DNA of 38,920 nucleotides, taken from the NCBI GenBank assembly GCA_947589505.1, contig CANQCF010000010.1, positions 1 to 38,920 of the forward strand, written 5' to 3'. Positions within the stretch are counted from its first letter, which is position 1; each line of letters opens with the position of its first letter. A program made the position numbers and the translations under genes. Below are positions 15,946 through 26,859 of this stretch, piece after piece. The notes below the pieces were generated by a model. It searched no databases and was not told where the DNA came from. It was given only the letters and a program-made list of their open reading frames with translations. The DNA comes from an uncultured Acetatifactor sp. Lineage in GTDB: Bacteria > Bacillota > Clostridia > Lachnospirales > Lachnospiraceae.

Positions 15946-18054
15946 TTAATGTCTCCGCCTGCCGGGTCTCCGGCCGGACGTCAGTTCCCGCTGATCCATG
16001 GCCTGGCCGCCCCGGCGGCGCTTTTCTCCCCCGCCGCCCCGGTATCTTCTGTCCGACATGGCCTCCATGCCCCGGCGGTGCCTGCCCGGCATGCTCTCCC
16101 CGGCAGCGCGGCGGGCCCGCATCTCCTTATAGCAGTTTTCGCACATCCGGGAGGCGCTGGAGAGCTCGATGGGCGCGCCGCAGAACTGGCACTTCCGGAT
16201 ATACTCCTTCTTATCCTTGGAGAGAAGCTTCATGATCGTCTCCTCGGTCTTTTCCCTCTCCCGGGTCAGGCGGTCCTGCTCGATCACCTTTCCCATGCGA
16301 GTGGAAAACTGATAATAGAGATCCAGCAATTTATAGAATGTCTCGTATTTGTGCAGTCCCAGGTCCGTACACATCATAAGCGCCGGAAAATGCAGACTCA
16401 CGTCCGCGGTATAAGTCTTGCAATAATACAGCCAAAGCTCCACGATATCCCTGTTCTTGATGTCGATGGAACAGGTCAGCATGCGGTAGAGCAAGTGCTT
16501 ATCCTCAAAACCGTCGATCTCCTTCCGGTCCTTATAGGCCCGCTCATACAGAAAGAGCATTTCCTCAATGTCGATCTTTTCAAAGGGAGGCTGGGTCTCC
16601 ACGGACTTCCAGATCTTCAGCACCGTATCCAGGGGTTCGTCCATGTCCAGGAGCACCTGGGGAAAGCCCAGGCTGACATGATCCACCTCCGGCTCCGCCT
16701 TCGGAAAGTTCTCCCGGATGAAATCCAGGTTTTCTTCCTCCACCGCGTTGATATATCCCGTATCATAAATCCCGAAACGCCCTGCCCTCCCGGCAATCTG
16801 ATGGATGGTCTCTATCTTCAGGGGACCGGTCTGTCTGCCGTCAAACTTCTCCGTCTGGGCGAACACGATCCGGCGCACCGGCAGATTCAGCCCCATGCCG
16901 ATGGCGTCCGTAGACACTACGACCTTAGTCTGATGAGTGGTAAAGAGATGGATCTGCCGTCTGCGGATCTCCGGCGGAAGACTTCCGTAGATCACGCTGG
17001 CCTTGATCCCGTCCCTCTCCAGGCGGCCTGCGATATCCAGCACCGCTCTCTTGGAAAAAGCGATCAGCGCGTCCCCCTCCTGAACGTCGTCCGGAAAGAC
17101 AAAGGGCTTGTCCTCGCAGATCAGCTTTGTCTTTCTCTCATAATAATGAGTCTCCTCGCTGTCCCCGCAGAGGGAGATCAGGTGTTTTACCACCTTTTCC
17201 GCGGCGGGGCTCATGCAGACATGAATCTCCCGGGCCTGTACGCCCAGGATGGCCCTTGTCCAGGAATGTCCCCGGTCCGTGTCCGCGATCATCTGTGCCT
17301 CGTCGATCACCGCCGTATCATACTCCTGGTCGATATCCAGCATTTCTATGGTGGAAGCAGTGATCCTGCTGTTTTCCTCGTAGATGCGCTCTTCCCCCGT
17401 CAGCATGGTGCAGGGGATCCCCGCCTCGTTCATCTTTTCATAGACCTCCAGGGCAAGCAGCCTTAGAGGGCCCAGGTAAACGCCGTTCTCCGCCAGCTTC
17501 AGCCTCTCAAGCGCCTGATAGGTCTTTCCGCAGTTCGTAGGTCCGATGTGGAGGACAAAATGCCTGCGCATCTCCAATGCTTTCGGAAACTCCGTCTCCG
17601 GGCGCGTGGGCACCATGTCTATGATCTGGCTGCGGATACCGTTCTCCGCAATGCTCTTTGTCAGATTTTTCATGGACTTCTGACAGATCTCGAAGGGATG
17701 CTCCTCCCGCAGCAGCTCCAGGAACTTCGAAGTGATCAGTTCCTGCTCCTGCTGGCTCATCCCCAGAAGATCCAGCCTTACCAGCTCCGGGATCATGAGA
17801 TCCCGAAGTTTCATGATCGTGATCTGATTGGATGTGTGAAAGGCATAATACGCCATGGTCCGCAGCATTCTGTGATACTCCTCCAGATGGGGCTGGCTGA
17901 GCTTCGGGTTCTTACATTCCTTCAGTTCCGCGTACAGCTTGTCCATGCGCTGAGCGTAAGTCTTCTTTCCGTCGTTGTTCTTCTTTTTCATCTGCTCCGC
18001 GCAGTCCTTGTACTGCGTGAAATAGAACTGCACCAGTTTCTCTTTCTGTACCAT
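15946..18054 (-). CDS. SUV3-like superfamily 2 RNA helicase with C-terminal zinc finger and Arg/Gly-rich tail
   Basis: Walker A GPTNCGKTYQAL, YLGPLRLLALEVYEKMNEAGIPCTMLTGEER, DEAQMIAD, DAIGMGLNLPVRRIVF, QIAGRAGRFG; CQFCGAP...CENC; tail RRYRGGGGEKRRRGG. Confidence 0.88.
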   Translation of the reverse strand: MVQKEKLVQFYFTQYKDCAEQMKKKNNDGKKTYAQRMDKLYAELKECKNPKLSQPHLEEYHRMLRTMAYYAFHTSNQITIMKLRDLMIPELVRLDLLGMSQQEQELITSKFLELLREEHPFEICQKSMKNLTKSIAENGIRSQIIDMVPTRPETEFPKALEMRRHFVLHIGPTNCGKTYQALERLKLAENGVYLGPLRLLALEVYEKMNEAGIPCTMLTGEERIYEENSRITASTIEMLDIDQEYDTAVIDEAQMIADTDRGHSWTRAILGVQAREIHVCMSPAAEKVVKHLISLCGDSEETHYYERKTKLICEDKPFVFPDDVQEGDALIAFSKRAVLDIAGRLERDGIKASVIYGSLPPEIRRRQIHLFTTHQTKVVVSTDAIGMGLNLPVRRIVFAQTEKFDGRQTGPLKIETIHQIAGRAGRFGIYDTGYINAVEEENLDFIRENFPKAEPEVDHVSLGFPQVLLDMDEPLDTVLKIWKSVETQPPFEKIDIEEMLFLYERAYKDRKEIDGFEDKHLLYRMLTCSIDIKNRDIVELWLYYCKTYTADVSLHFPALMMCTDLGLHKYETFYKLLDLYYQFSTRMGKVIEQDRLTREREKTEETIMKLLSKDKKEYIRKCQFCGAPIELSSASRMCENCYKEMRARRAAGESMPGRHRRGMEAMSDRRYRGGGGEKRRRGGQAMDQRELTSGRRPGRRRH

Positions 18055-18141
18055 CTTCCTTCTCCGTAATCCAGGTTTTACAGTTCCTCCGCCCGCCGGC
18101 TCCCATCGATTCTATGGCTGCACAGAAATCCGGACGAACCG

Positions 18142-21100
18142 TCAGGATTTCCTCTTTGCCTTATCCAACATTCTCTTGACATAGATCCCCGTATAGGAGT
18201 CTTTGCACTTTGCGATCTCCTCCGGCGTACCCTGGGCGATCACCGTTCCTCCGCGGTCCCCACCCTCAGGGCCCATATCAATAATATAATCTGCCGTCTT
18301 GATCACGTCAAGATTATGTTCGATGACCACCACTGTGTTTCCGCCGTCCGCCAGGCGGTGCAGGATCTCTACCAGTTTGTGGACATCCGCGAAATGCAGT
18401 CCCGTTGTGGGCTCGTCCAGGATATAAATGGTGCGCCCGGTGCTGCGCCGGGAGAGCTCCGTGGCCAGCTTAATGCGCTGGGCTTCACCCCCCGAGAGTG
18501 TTGTGGAGGGTTGTCCCAGCTTAATATAGGAGAGTCCCACGTCGTACAATGTCTGGATCTTCGTGCGGATGGAGGGAAGGTTCTCGAAGAAAGAGAGCGC
18601 TTCCTCCACCGTCATATCCAGGACGTCATAGATGCTCTTTCCCTTATACTTCACGTCCAGGGTCTCCCGGTTGTACCGCTTGCCGCCGCACACCTCGCAG
18701 GGCACATACACGTCCGGCAGAAAGTGCATCTCGATCTTGATGATCCCGTCGCCGCTGCAGGCCTCGCACCGTCCGCCTTTTACGTTAAAGGAAAATCGCC
18801 CCTTGGAATAGCCCTTTGCCTTGGCGTCCGCCGTGGAAGCAAAGATATCCCTGATCTGGTCGAAAACGCCGGTGTAGGTCGCCGGATTGGAGCGTGGTGT
18901 GCGCCCGATGGGGGACTGATCGATATTGATCACCTTGTCAAGCTGCTCCATGCCCTCGACAGCTTTGTGCTTTCCCGGTATCTGCCGGGCACGGTTCAGG
19001 TCCCGGGAAAGTCTCTTGTAAAGGATCTCGTTCACCAGGGAACTCTTTCCCGACCCGGACACACCCGTGACACAGGTCATCACGCCCAGCGGGAACTTCA
19101 CGTCGATGTTTTTCAGATTGTGCTCCTGGGCACCTTTCACCGTGAGCCACCCCTGGGGCTTCCTTCTCGTCTTCGGCACCGGGATAAACTTTTTCCCGGA
19201 GAGATACTGTCCGGTGATGGATTCCTCCACCTGCATGATCTCCTCCGCCGTTCCCTGGGCGATCACCTCTCCCCCGTGGGAGCCAGCCCCCGGCCCGATA
19301 TCCACGATGTGGTCCGCCGCCAGCATGGTGTCCTCGTCGTGCTCCACCACCAGAAGCGTATTTCCCAGATCCCGGAGGTTCTTTAAGGTGTTCAGGAGCT
19401 TGTCGTTGTCCCTCTGGTGCAGTCCGATGCTGGGCTCGTCCAGGATATAGCAGACCCCCATCAGCCCGGAGCCGATCTGGGTCGCCAGCCGGATCCTCTG
19501 GGCCTCGCCCCCGGAAAGGGAAGCCGTGCCCCTGGCCAGGGAGAGATATTCCAGTCCCACGTCCACCAGGAAGCCCACCCGCGCCCGGATCTCTTTCAGG
19601 ACCTGGCTTCCGATGAGCTTCTGCTGACTGGTGAGTTCCATGTCGTTTAAGAACTGCTGGAGATGCAGAATGGACATCGAGGTGATCTCGTAGATATTCT
19701 TGTCGCAGACCGTCACCGCCAGCGCTTCCTTCTTCAGGCGCATACCGCCGCACTCCTTGCAGGGAGTGATCCGCATGAAGGTCTCGTACTCCTGCTTCAT
19801 GGTCTCGGAGAACGTCTCCTTATATTTCCGCTCCACGTTTTTGATCAGTCCTTCGAATGCCACGGGATAAATGCCCCGGCCCCGCTGGCCCTCATAATAG
19901 ACCTCCACCTCCCTGCCGTTGGTTCCATGGATCAAAATATCCTGGATCTTCTGGGGGTACTGTTCAAAGGGAGTGTCCAGGTCAAAGTGATATTCCTTGC
20001 AGAGGGCCTGCAGGACCGCATTGGTAAAACTTCCCTTTTCCCCGCAGGACTGCCACCCCATCACCGTGATCGCCCCCTGCCGGATGCTTAGGGACTTATC
20101 GGGGATCATCAGGTCGACGTCAAACTCCATCTTGTAGCCCAGTCCGAAACACTCCGGGCAGGCGCCAAAGGGATTGTTGAAGGAAAAGCTCCTGGGCTCC
20201 ACCTCGCTGATGCTGATACCGCAGTCCGGACAGGAAAAGCTCTGGCTGAAGCTCATGGGGTTCCCGCCGATTACGTCCACCTCCAGCAGCCCGTCTGCCA
20301 GATTCAGCACATTTTCGATGGAATCCGCCAGCCGCCTCTCAATCCCGGGCTTCACCGCGAGACGATCCACCACGATCTCAATGTTGTGCTTGATGTTCTT
20401 GTCCAGCTTGATCTCCTCGGACAGCTCGTAAAGATTCCCGTCGATCCTCACCCGCACATACCCGCTGCGGCCGGCCCGCTCCAGGACTTTCTCATGCTGC
20501 CCTTTTCGGCCCCGGACTACCGGCGCGAGAAGCTGGATCTTCGTCCCCTCCTCCAGAGCCATGATCTGATCCACCATCTGATCCACCGTCTGTTTTGCGA
20601 TTACCCTGCCGCACTTCGGACAGTGGGGGATCCCGATCCGGGCATAGAGCAGCCGGAAATAGTCGTAAATCTCCGTGACCGTCCCCACCGTGGAACGGGG
20701 GTTCCGGTTGGTGGATTTCTGATCGATGGAGATGGCGGGAGAAAGCCCGTCGATCCGCTCCACATTCGGCTTCTCCATCTGCCCCAGAAACATCCTGGCG
20801 TAGGAGGACAGGGATTCCATATACCTTCTCTGACCCTCGGCGTATATGGTGTCAAAGGCCAGGGAAGACTTTCCGGAACCTGACATCCCTGTCAGAACCA
20901 CCAGCTTATTCCTGGGGATATCCAGGCTGATATTTTTCAGATTGTGCTCGTTGGCTCCCCGGATCTGAATGTAGTCCAGGGCGCTTTTCTTCGAAAGGAT
21001 CTTCGTCGCCCCAGCGTCCGTCCTGTCTTCTCCCAATTTTCTATTCCCTGTTTTCTGCTCTTTCATTTCCTGCTCTCTTACCTTCTGTCCCCTTGTTTTC

Positions 21101-21150
21101 TTTCTTATTATTGTCTGTTCTTCTGTCGTCTCAACCGCTGATCTCTTCAC
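18142..21150 (-). CDS. uvrA: Excinuclease ABC subunit A
   Basis: [66 protein letters not shown] and a second ATPase; GTG start at 21150 has aaagga upstream, although a later start is possible. Confidence 0.97.
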   Translation of the reverse strand: MKRSAVETTEEQTIIRKKTRGQKVREQEMKEQKTGNRKLGEDRTDAGATKILSKKSALDYIQIRGANEHNLKNISLDIPRNKLVVLTGMSGSGKSSLAFDTIYAEGQRRYMESLSSYARMFLGQMEKPNVERIDGLSPAISIDQKSTNRNPRSTVGTVTEIYDYFRLLYARIGIPHCPKCGRVIAKQTVDQMVDQIMALEEGTKIQLLAPVVRGRKGQHEKVLERAGRSGYVRVRIDGNLYELSEEIKLDKNIKHNIEIVVDRLAVKPGIERRLADSIENVLNLADGLLEVDVIGGNPMSFSQSFSCPDCGISISEVEPRSFSFNNPFGACPECFGLGYKMEFDVDLMIPDKSLSIRQGAITVMGWQSCGEKGSFTNAVLQALCKEYHFDLDTPFEQYPQKIQDILIHGTNGREVEVYYEGQRGRGIYPVAFEGLIKNVERKYKETFSETMKQEYETFMRITPCKECGGMRLKKEALAVTVCDKNIYEITSMSILHLQQFLNDMELTSQQKLIGSQVLKEIRARVGFLVDVGLEYLSLARGTASLSGGEAQRIRLATQIGSGLMGVCYILDEPSIGLHQRDNDKLLNTLKNLRDLGNTLLVVEHDEDTMLAADHIVDIGPGAGSHGGEVIAQGTAEEIMQVEESITGQYLSGKKFIPVPKTRRKPQGWLTVKGAQEHNLKNIDVKFPLGVMTCVTGVSGSGKSSLVNEILYKRLSRDLNRARQIPGKHKAVEGMEQLDKVINIDQSPIGRTPRSNPATYTGVFDQIRDIFASTADAKAKGYSKGRFSFNVKGGRCEACSGDGIIKIEMHFLPDVYVPCEVCGGKRYNRETLDVKYKGKSIYDVLDMTVEEALSFFENLPSIRTKIQTLYDVGLSYIKLGQPSTTLSGGEAQRIKLATELSRRSTGRTIYILDEPTTGLHFADVHKLVEILHRLADGGNTVVVIEHNLDVIKTADYIIDMGPEGGDRGGTVIAQGTPEEIAKCKDSYTGIYVKRMLDKAKRKS

Positions 21151-21189
21151 TTCTATCCATTCCTTTCATTTCTCTCCGGTAAATATTGT

Positions 21190-21480
21190 CAAAACCTGAA
21201 CGCTGCTCTCCTGAAAATTTCCCTTAACTCCCTCTGTTTTTTCCTTTTTTTAACGAGTTTTTGATCTTTTCAGGCCTTTCCATCAAGACTCACTTTAAGT
21301 TTTTCCTTAAATATTTCCTTCTGAAGTTTCCTTAAAAGTTATTCTTCAAGAATTTCCTTCAAGAATTTCCTTCATAAGTTTTTCAGGTATTCTTTCAAAA
21401 GTCTTCCTAAGAAATTTTCTTCATGGCATTTAATCAAACCTGCTTCAGGCCTTTTTCAGGGTTCTCCGGCAAATCGGCCT
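21190..21480. repeat. Degenerate short-unit repeat, T/C-rich on the + strand
   Basis: Recurring TTCCTTCAAGAATTTCC / TTTCCTTAAA words (e.g. caagaatttccttcaagaatttccttcataag). Confidence 0.5.
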
Positions 21481-21485
21481 CAAAA

Positions 21486-21860
21486 TTATTCAGAGGTCTT
21501 TTCAGAATTTTCTTCCCGCGTCCCTGATATCTTTCCAAGGATCTGATCATAAATCAGATATAACTCCTGCACGGAATTTTCCAGAAAATAATAGTGCCCG
21601 ATATAAGGGACCAGCAGCACCAGGATCATCAGCGTCAGCGCCAACGCCCCCATGCTTCCCGTGACGATCATGGCCGCCGCGCAGATCACCTCCATCAGCG
21701 CAAACAGAACCGTGACGATCAGGTGGATCAGGCGTTCGTGCTGGTAAAACTGAATCTTGATCAGGTGAAGCCTGGCCGTCTCCCGCCAGTCCGTCCCGGG
21801 GGCGTCCGCCTCTAAGACCGCCCGGATCTCCTGCATGTACCTCTTGATCTGCTTTCTCAT
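21486..21860 (-). CDS. Small membrane protein, unknown function
   Basis: 124-aa ORF between uvrB and uvrA with two hydrophobic segments (LIVTVLFALMEVICAAAMIV; LALTLMILVLLVPYIGHYYFL); RBS-like gga upstream. Confidence 0.65.
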   Translation of the reverse strand: MRKQIKRYMQEIRAVLEADAPGTDWRETARLHLIKIQFYQHERLIHLIVTVLFALMEVICAAAMIVTGSMGALALTLMILVLLVPYIGHYYFLENSVQELYLIYDQILGKISGTREENSEKTSE

Positions 21861-21884
21861 AATAACATCTCCATTCCGCCGTTT

Positions 21885-23870
21885 CTAATCCATATCTCTC
21901 AGACATTTCTTCAATTCCAGCATCTTGTCGCGCAGCTCCGCAGCCGTCTCGAAATCCAGGTCTGCAGCCGCCCTCTGCATCTTTTTCTGCACATCTCCGA
22001 TCAACTTTTCCAGCTCCTTGCGGTTCATGGACTCCGGATCCTTTTCGAAGCGCGTCTCCTCCTTCGCCACTGCCTTGGAGATGCGGATCAGATCCCGAAC
22101 CGCCTTTTGAATGGTCTGGGGGGTGATGCCATGCTCCTCATTATATTTCTGCTGAAGTTCCCGGCGGCGGTTGGTCTCCTGGATCGCCAGCCGCATGGAA
22201 TCCGTAATGGTATCCGCGTACATGACAACATGTCCCTCAGCGTTCCGGGCCGCCCGGCCGATGGTCTGAATCAGGGACGTCTCGCTCCGCAGGAACCCTT
22301 CCTTGTCCGCATCCAGGATCGCCACCAGGGAGATCTCCGGGATATCCAGCCCCTCCCTCAGAAGGTTGATCCCCACCAGGACGTCGAACACGTCCAGCCT
22401 CATGTCCCGGATGATCTCCGCCCGCTCCAGGGTGTCGATGTCCGAGTGCAGATACTTTACCCGGATTCCCACTTCCTTCATATAATCGGTGAGATCCTCC
22501 GCCATCCGCTTTGTCAGCGTGGTCACCAGAACCTTATTGTGCTTTGCGGTCTCCCGGTTGATCTCGCCGATCAGATCGTCGATCTGCCCTTCCACAGGCC
22601 GCACCGACACCTCCGGATCCAGAAGCCCCGTGGGCCGGATGATCTGCTCCGTGCGCAGCAGCTCGTGCTCCGCCTCGTATTTGGAGGGCGTCGCGGAGAC
22701 AAAGAGCATCTGGTCGATATGGGACTCAAATTCCCCAAAATTCAGCGGCCGGTTGTCCAGCGCGGAAGGCAGCCGGAAACCGTAATCCACCAGCGTGGTC
22801 TTTCGGGACCGATCCCCGGCGTACATGGCGCCGATCTGAGGGATCGTCATGTGGGACTCGTCGATGATGATCAGGAAGTCCTCCGGGAAGAAATCCAGAA
22901 GCGTCATCGGGGGCTCCCCTTCCTTCGTCCCGTTTAAGTGTCTCGAATAATTCTCAATGCCAGAGCAGAAACCCGTCTCCCGCAGCATCTCTACGTCAAA
23001 GTTCGTGCGCTCCGCTATCCTCTGGGCCTCGATCAGCTTGTCCTCGCCCTTAAAATAGCGCACCCTTTCCTCCAGCTCCTTTTCAATATTGTCGCAGGCC
23101 TCCCGGATCTTTTCCTGGGAGACCACATAGTGGGAAGCCGGGAAGATGGCCACATGCTCCAGGGTGGCGTGGACCTTGTTGGAGAGAGGCTCCACCTCCG
23201 AGATCCTGTCAATCTCATCCCCGAAAAACTCAATGCGGTAGAAGTAATCCCCGCCCTGGGCCGGGTACACCTCCAGCACGTCTCCCCGGACCCGGAAGGT
23301 TCCCCGCTCCATGTCCAGATCGTTGCGGAGATACTGCATGTCCACCAGCTCCCGGAGCACCTGATCCCGCTCTTTCGTCATGCCGGGCCGCAGGCTCACC
23401 ACCATATCCTGGTACTCATCCGGGCTTCCCAGACCGTAAATACAGGACACGCTGGCCACTACCACCACGTCCCGGCGCTCCGTCAGGGAGGCCGTGGCCG
23501 AGAGCCGCAGCTTGTCGATCTCGTCGTTGATAGCGGAGTCCTTCGCGATATAAGTGTCCGACTGGGGCACATACGCCTCCGGCTGATAATAGTCATAGTA
23601 GGACACAAAATATTCCACCGCGTTTTCCGGGAAAAACTCCTTGAACTCGCCGTACAGCTGGGCGGCCAGGGTCTTATTGTGCGCGATCACCAGGGTCGGT
23701 TTGTTCAGCGCCTGGATCACGTTCGCCATGGTGAAGGTCTTTCCGGAGCCGGTGACGCCCAGCAGGGTCTCAAACTGATTGCCCTTCTGAAAGCCCTCCA
23801 CCAGCGCCTGAATCGCCTGGGGCTGGTCGCCGGTGGGCTGATATTCGGATACTAATTTAAAGTGGTCCAC
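21885..23870 (-). CDS. uvrB: Excinuclease ABC subunit B
   Basis: [57 protein letters not shown]-terminal UVR motif; GTG start at 23870 preceded by GAGGAGAGGACA fits better than the longer ORF. Confidence 0.97.
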   Translation of the reverse strand: MDHFKLVSEYQPTGDQPQAIQALVEGFQKGNQFETLLGVTGSGKTFTMANVIQALNKPTLVIAHNKTLAAQLYGEFKEFFPENAVEYFVSYYDYYQPEAYVPQSDTYIAKDSAINDEIDKLRLSATASLTERRDVVVVASVSCIYGLGSPDEYQDMVVSLRPGMTKERDQVLRELVDMQYLRNDLDMERGTFRVRGDVLEVYPAQGGDYFYRIEFFGDEIDRISEVEPLSNKVHATLEHVAIFPASHYVVSQEKIREACDNIEKELEERVRYFKGEDKLIEAQRIAERTNFDVEMLRETGFCSGIENYSRHLNGTKEGEPPMTLLDFFPEDFLIIIDESHMTIPQIGAMYAGDRSRKTTLVDYGFRLPSALDNRPLNFGEFESHIDQMLFVSATPSKYEAEHELLRTEQIIRPTGLLDPEVSVRPVEGQIDDLIGEINRETAKHNKVLVTTLTKRMAEDLTDYMKEVGIRVKYLHSDIDTLERAEIIRDMRLDVFDVLVGINLLREGLDIPEISLVAILDADKEGFLRSETSLIQTIGRAARNAEGHVVMYADTITDSMRLAIQETNRRRELQQKYNEEHGITPQTIQKAVRDLIRISKAVAKEETRFEKDPESMNRKELEKLIGDVQKKMQRAAADLDFETAAELRDKMLELKKCLRDMD

Positions 23871-23913
23871 TGTCCTCTCCTCGATTTCAAAAAATAACCT
23901 TGTCCGTCCTGCT

Positions 23914-23919
23914 ATTATA
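23914..23919 (-). promoter_or_regulatory. uvrB -10 element
   Basis: TATAAT on the minus strand, about 44 nt upstream of the GTG start. Confidence 0.6.
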
Positions 23920-23951
23920 CCAGACTCCACTAAAAAAGTACAGAGCAAATT

Positions 23952-23965
23952 CAAACATTTGTTCT
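23952..23965 (-). promoter_or_regulatory. Candidate LexA/DinR (SOS) box upstream of uvrB
   Basis: AGAACAAATGTTTG fits the Gram-positive consensus CGAACRNRYGTTYG except at the first base. Confidence 0.65.
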
Positions 23966-24141
23966 GTACTTTTTACAACTTTTACACTTGTACTTTTGCA
24001 GTTCAGTCGGTCTCCGGGAACCCCTCTTTCAAAATCCATAAACAGAAAGTACCGTTTTTTCCGAGACAGCTTTTATTTTATAACAAAAAGTTATTTATCA
24101 GCTATCAGCCCGCTGACCACAAGGCACAATCCACTAACTCC

Positions 24142-25179
24142 CTACCCCTTTCCATACCTCACCTTCCGATAAAAGTGAAGCATGCGGTAATATACCGTCA
24201 ACAGCCGGACATTTTTTTTGTGGAGTGCGATCAGCTTCTTTTCTTCCGGGTCCGTCAACTTTTGAAAGTAGGGATTTTTTTCCATCTCCGGCACCGTCTC
24301 CTCCAGAAAGGCCGCCAGTTCCGTCAGAAACGCGGCGGAAAAATGTTTCTCCGTCTGCAGATAAGAAAAAAGGGTGTTCTTATAACCCAGTTCAAAGACT
24401 TTATAGTCCATCTCCTCCCGGCAGGTTTCGTAGATTCCCCTCTTTCTGCCCTCTTCCAGGTAGAGCCTCATGGCCTGCATCCTGTCCCTGCACCGTTCCA
24501 GGCTGACCTGGTGAACCGTGGAACCCTCATGCTGATAATAATAGTACAATACTTCCGGCACCAGCTCAAATTTCTCTGCGTACACGAAAGGAAACGCTCC
24601 GAGACAATTGTCCTCATAAAAAATATTTTCCGGGAAGCGAAGCCCCGGATCCAGAAACAGTTCCCTTTTGTATATCTTGATAACCATGCTGCCCGGCGAT
24701 AAAAACAAAAGTTTTCTCTTTTCCGGTGTCAAAAGCCCCGTCTGTTCCGGCGTATGATTCCGTTCCGCCTTTTCCTTGACAAAGTCCCTGGTATTCTTAA
24801 GGCAGTAATCGCAGGCCACGATATCCGCATCGGTCTCCCGCGCTTTCTGCAGAAGCTTCGCATACATATCCGGAGCGATCCAGTCGTCGCTGTCCACAAA
24901 GCCCAGAAAGCGTCCGGAGGCCTCTTCGATCCCCAGATTTTTCGCGCCCCCCTGCCTGCGGTTCTCCGGGGAAGCTATCACTTTCAGCCTCCCAGGGTTT
25001 TCCGCTTCCAGTTGACGAAGGAGATCAAGAGAATTGTCCGTGGATTTATCGTCCACCGCAAGGATCTCATAGGCATCCAGATCTTGATCCAGAAGGGATC
25101 GCATACAGAAGTCCAGCTTCCCATCCGCCGCCATGTTGTACACGGGAACTATGATACTCAGTTGGACATCTTCTCCCAC
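24142..25179 (-). CDS. Glycosyltransferase family 2
   Basis: LSIIVPVYNMAADGKLDFCMRSLLDQDLDAYEILAVDDKSTDNSLDLL...LGFVDSDDWI. Confidence 0.92.
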   Translation of the reverse strand: MGEDVQLSIIVPVYNMAADGKLDFCMRSLLDQDLDAYEILAVDDKSTDNSLDLLRQLEAENPGRLKVIASPENRRQGGAKNLGIEEASGRFLGFVDSDDWIAPDMYAKLLQKARETDADIVACDYCLKNTRDFVKEKAERNHTPEQTGLLTPEKRKLLFLSPGSMVIKIYKRELFLDPGLRFPENIFYEDNCLGAFPFVYAEKFELVPEVLYYYYQHEGSTVHQVSLERCRDRMQAMRLYLEEGRKRGIYETCREEMDYKVFELGYKNTLFSYLQTEKHFSAAFLTELAAFLEETVPEMEKNPYFQKLTDPEEKKLIALHKKNVRLLTVYYRMLHFYRKVRYGKG

Positions 25180-25483
25180 GCGTATAAACCTCCTTCCGGC
25201 GATTCGTCAAAGTCATCTGTCCTCTTTTGCTCTGTCCTGTACTCTGCCGGGATTTTCCATCACACTTATATTCTGTATCCGTTTCGCCGGAATCTTCCGT
25301 CGCAGCTGTATGCTTGTATACGCTCTGTCCGGGGCGGTTCCCTCTGCGACTGCTTTCGTGCCTTATCGTTTTCTGCAGTCTCACGTCAGTCAGCTCAGCC
25401 CGTTTCGTTCATTCACAAAGCGGGCCGTCCCGCCGCTCCACAGTTTCTTCAGCCCCCCGGTACAGCTTTTATTTCTTACTTCT

Positions 25484-26791
25484 CTACTTCATCATCTCCA
25501 ACAGGACTTCCTTCGCCTTTTCCAGCTGATTGTCAATGGGGTTCTCGGTGTTGTAATATAATTCCCCGTCAAATTCACAAACGATATCCGGCTCGATGCC
25601 GATGCCGTGGATGTTTCTCCCGTTAGGAGTATAGTAACTGCTGATGGTGATCTTGATAGCAGATCCGTCTTCCAAAGGCTTAACGGACTGCACGATCCCC
25701 TTTCCAAAAGTAGTAGTGCCTACCAGGGTTCCTTTTCCATAGTCCTGAATGGCTCCCGCAAGGATCTCTGCCGCGCTGGCGGAATTCATATCCACCAATA
25801 CCACCATGGGGATCTGGATCTCCTTATCTCCCCGGCAGCGATAGTTCATCCTCTGGCCTTCCTTGTCCTCCGTGTAGACGATGATCCCTTCCGGGAGAAG
25901 GTTCTGCGCGATCTTCACTACGGTGTCCAGATTTCCGCCGGGATTTGCCCGCAGATCCAGGATCAGCCCCTTCATCCCCGCCCGGTTCAGTTCCTCCATG
26001 GCGTTTTCGAACTGGGACGTAGTAACGTCGTCAAACTCCGTGATCTGGAGATATCCCATCTTCTGATCCAGCATCTCGCTCTCCACCGTCGGACTCTCTA
26101 CCTGGCGCCGTGTTACGGGGACATCGATCTGATCTCCGTCCCGGAGTATGCTCAGGACCACCTGCGTATTCTCCTCGCCCTTAATCAGATCCACCGCCTC
26201 GGAAAGAGTGAGTCCGTATGTGCTGGTGCCGTCAATCTCATACAGAAGGTCGTTATTTCTCAACCCTACTTCCTCAGCAGGCGTCCCTTTGATAACGCCG
26301 CTGATCTTGGGAAGGCCGCTCTCCGTATCCAGACTCACGTAAGCGCCGATCCCGTAGTAAATGCCTTCGCTGCCGGTCATCAGTTCCTCCAGCTCCTCCG
26401 GCGTGTAGTATTCCGAATACGGGTCATCCAGCGCCTCCAAAAGCCCCCTGTAAATACCGGTCTCCAGTTCCTCGTCCGTCATCTCCTTCAGGTAGAACTC
26501 TTCCCGGATCGTCTCCGCAAGCGCCTCTATCTTCTGAACCATCTGCTGGCTTACAAAGCCATCATCAGGCAGATACAGCGTTTCGCCGCCATCCCCGGCA
26601 GATCCCTGGCCGCCCCTGGCGTCCAGCCTGCCCACCAGGAAAGCAATGCTCACGATCACCAGGGCGCTGACCACGCCGACCACAATGCCGCCCAAAAAAG
26701 CGCCCCGATCCTTCTTTTTCCGCTCCTGCGCCTCCTGTTGATTCTGCTCATTGAGCGAGTCCAAATCAAAGTAGTTGTTGTTCTGATCCAA
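25484..26791 (-). CDS. S41 C-terminal processing protease
   Basis: PDZ plus S41: GLILDLRANPGGNLDTVVKIAQNLL...VLVDMNSASAAEILAGAIQDYGKGTLVGTTTFGKGIVQ; N-terminal TM. Confidence 0.94.
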   Translation of the reverse strand: MDQNNNYFDLDSLNEQNQQEAQERKKKDRGAFLGGIVVGVVSALVIVSIAFLVGRLDARGGQGSAGDGGETLYLPDDGFVSQQMVQKIEALAETIREEFYLKEMTDEELETGIYRGLLEALDDPYSEYYTPEELEELMTGSEGIYYGIGAYVSLDTESGLPKISGVIKGTPAEEVGLRNNDLLYEIDGTSTYGLTLSEAVDLIKGEENTQVVLSILRDGDQIDVPVTRRQVESPTVESEMLDQKMGYLQITEFDDVTTSQFENAMEELNRAGMKGLILDLRANPGGNLDTVVKIAQNLLPEGIIVYTEDKEGQRMNYRCRGDKEIQIPMVVLVDMNSASAAEILAGAIQDYGKGTLVGTTTFGKGIVQSVKPLEDGSAIKITISSYYTPNGRNIHGIGIEPDIVCEFDGELYYNTENPIDNQLEKAKEVLLEMMK

Positions 26792-26859
26792 TTTCCGTTA
26801 TCTCCTTTTCCCTTTATCAGACCCCCACCCAATCATTGACAGATTCATACCGCAGCGTC

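Noticed and set aside
15949-17466. 505-aa + strand ORF opposite the SUV3-like helicase
   Set aside because: Antisense shadow of a convincingly conserved gene, with no recognisable domain.
23871-23954. Longer uvrB start ([28 protein letters not shown]...)
   Set aside because: This segment contains the TATAAT promoter; a GTG with GAGGAGAGG immediately upstream at 23870 is the better start.
25067-25384. 105-aa minus ORF upstream of and overlapping the glycosyltransferase
   Set aside because: Out of frame with a clear GT2 start, low-complexity composition from the pyrimidine-rich gap, no domain.
25607-26839. 410-aa + strand ORF opposite the S41 protease, and 26836-27789 opposite the M23 gene
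   Set aside because: Antisense shadows; the minus-strand genes carry clear catalytic motifs.
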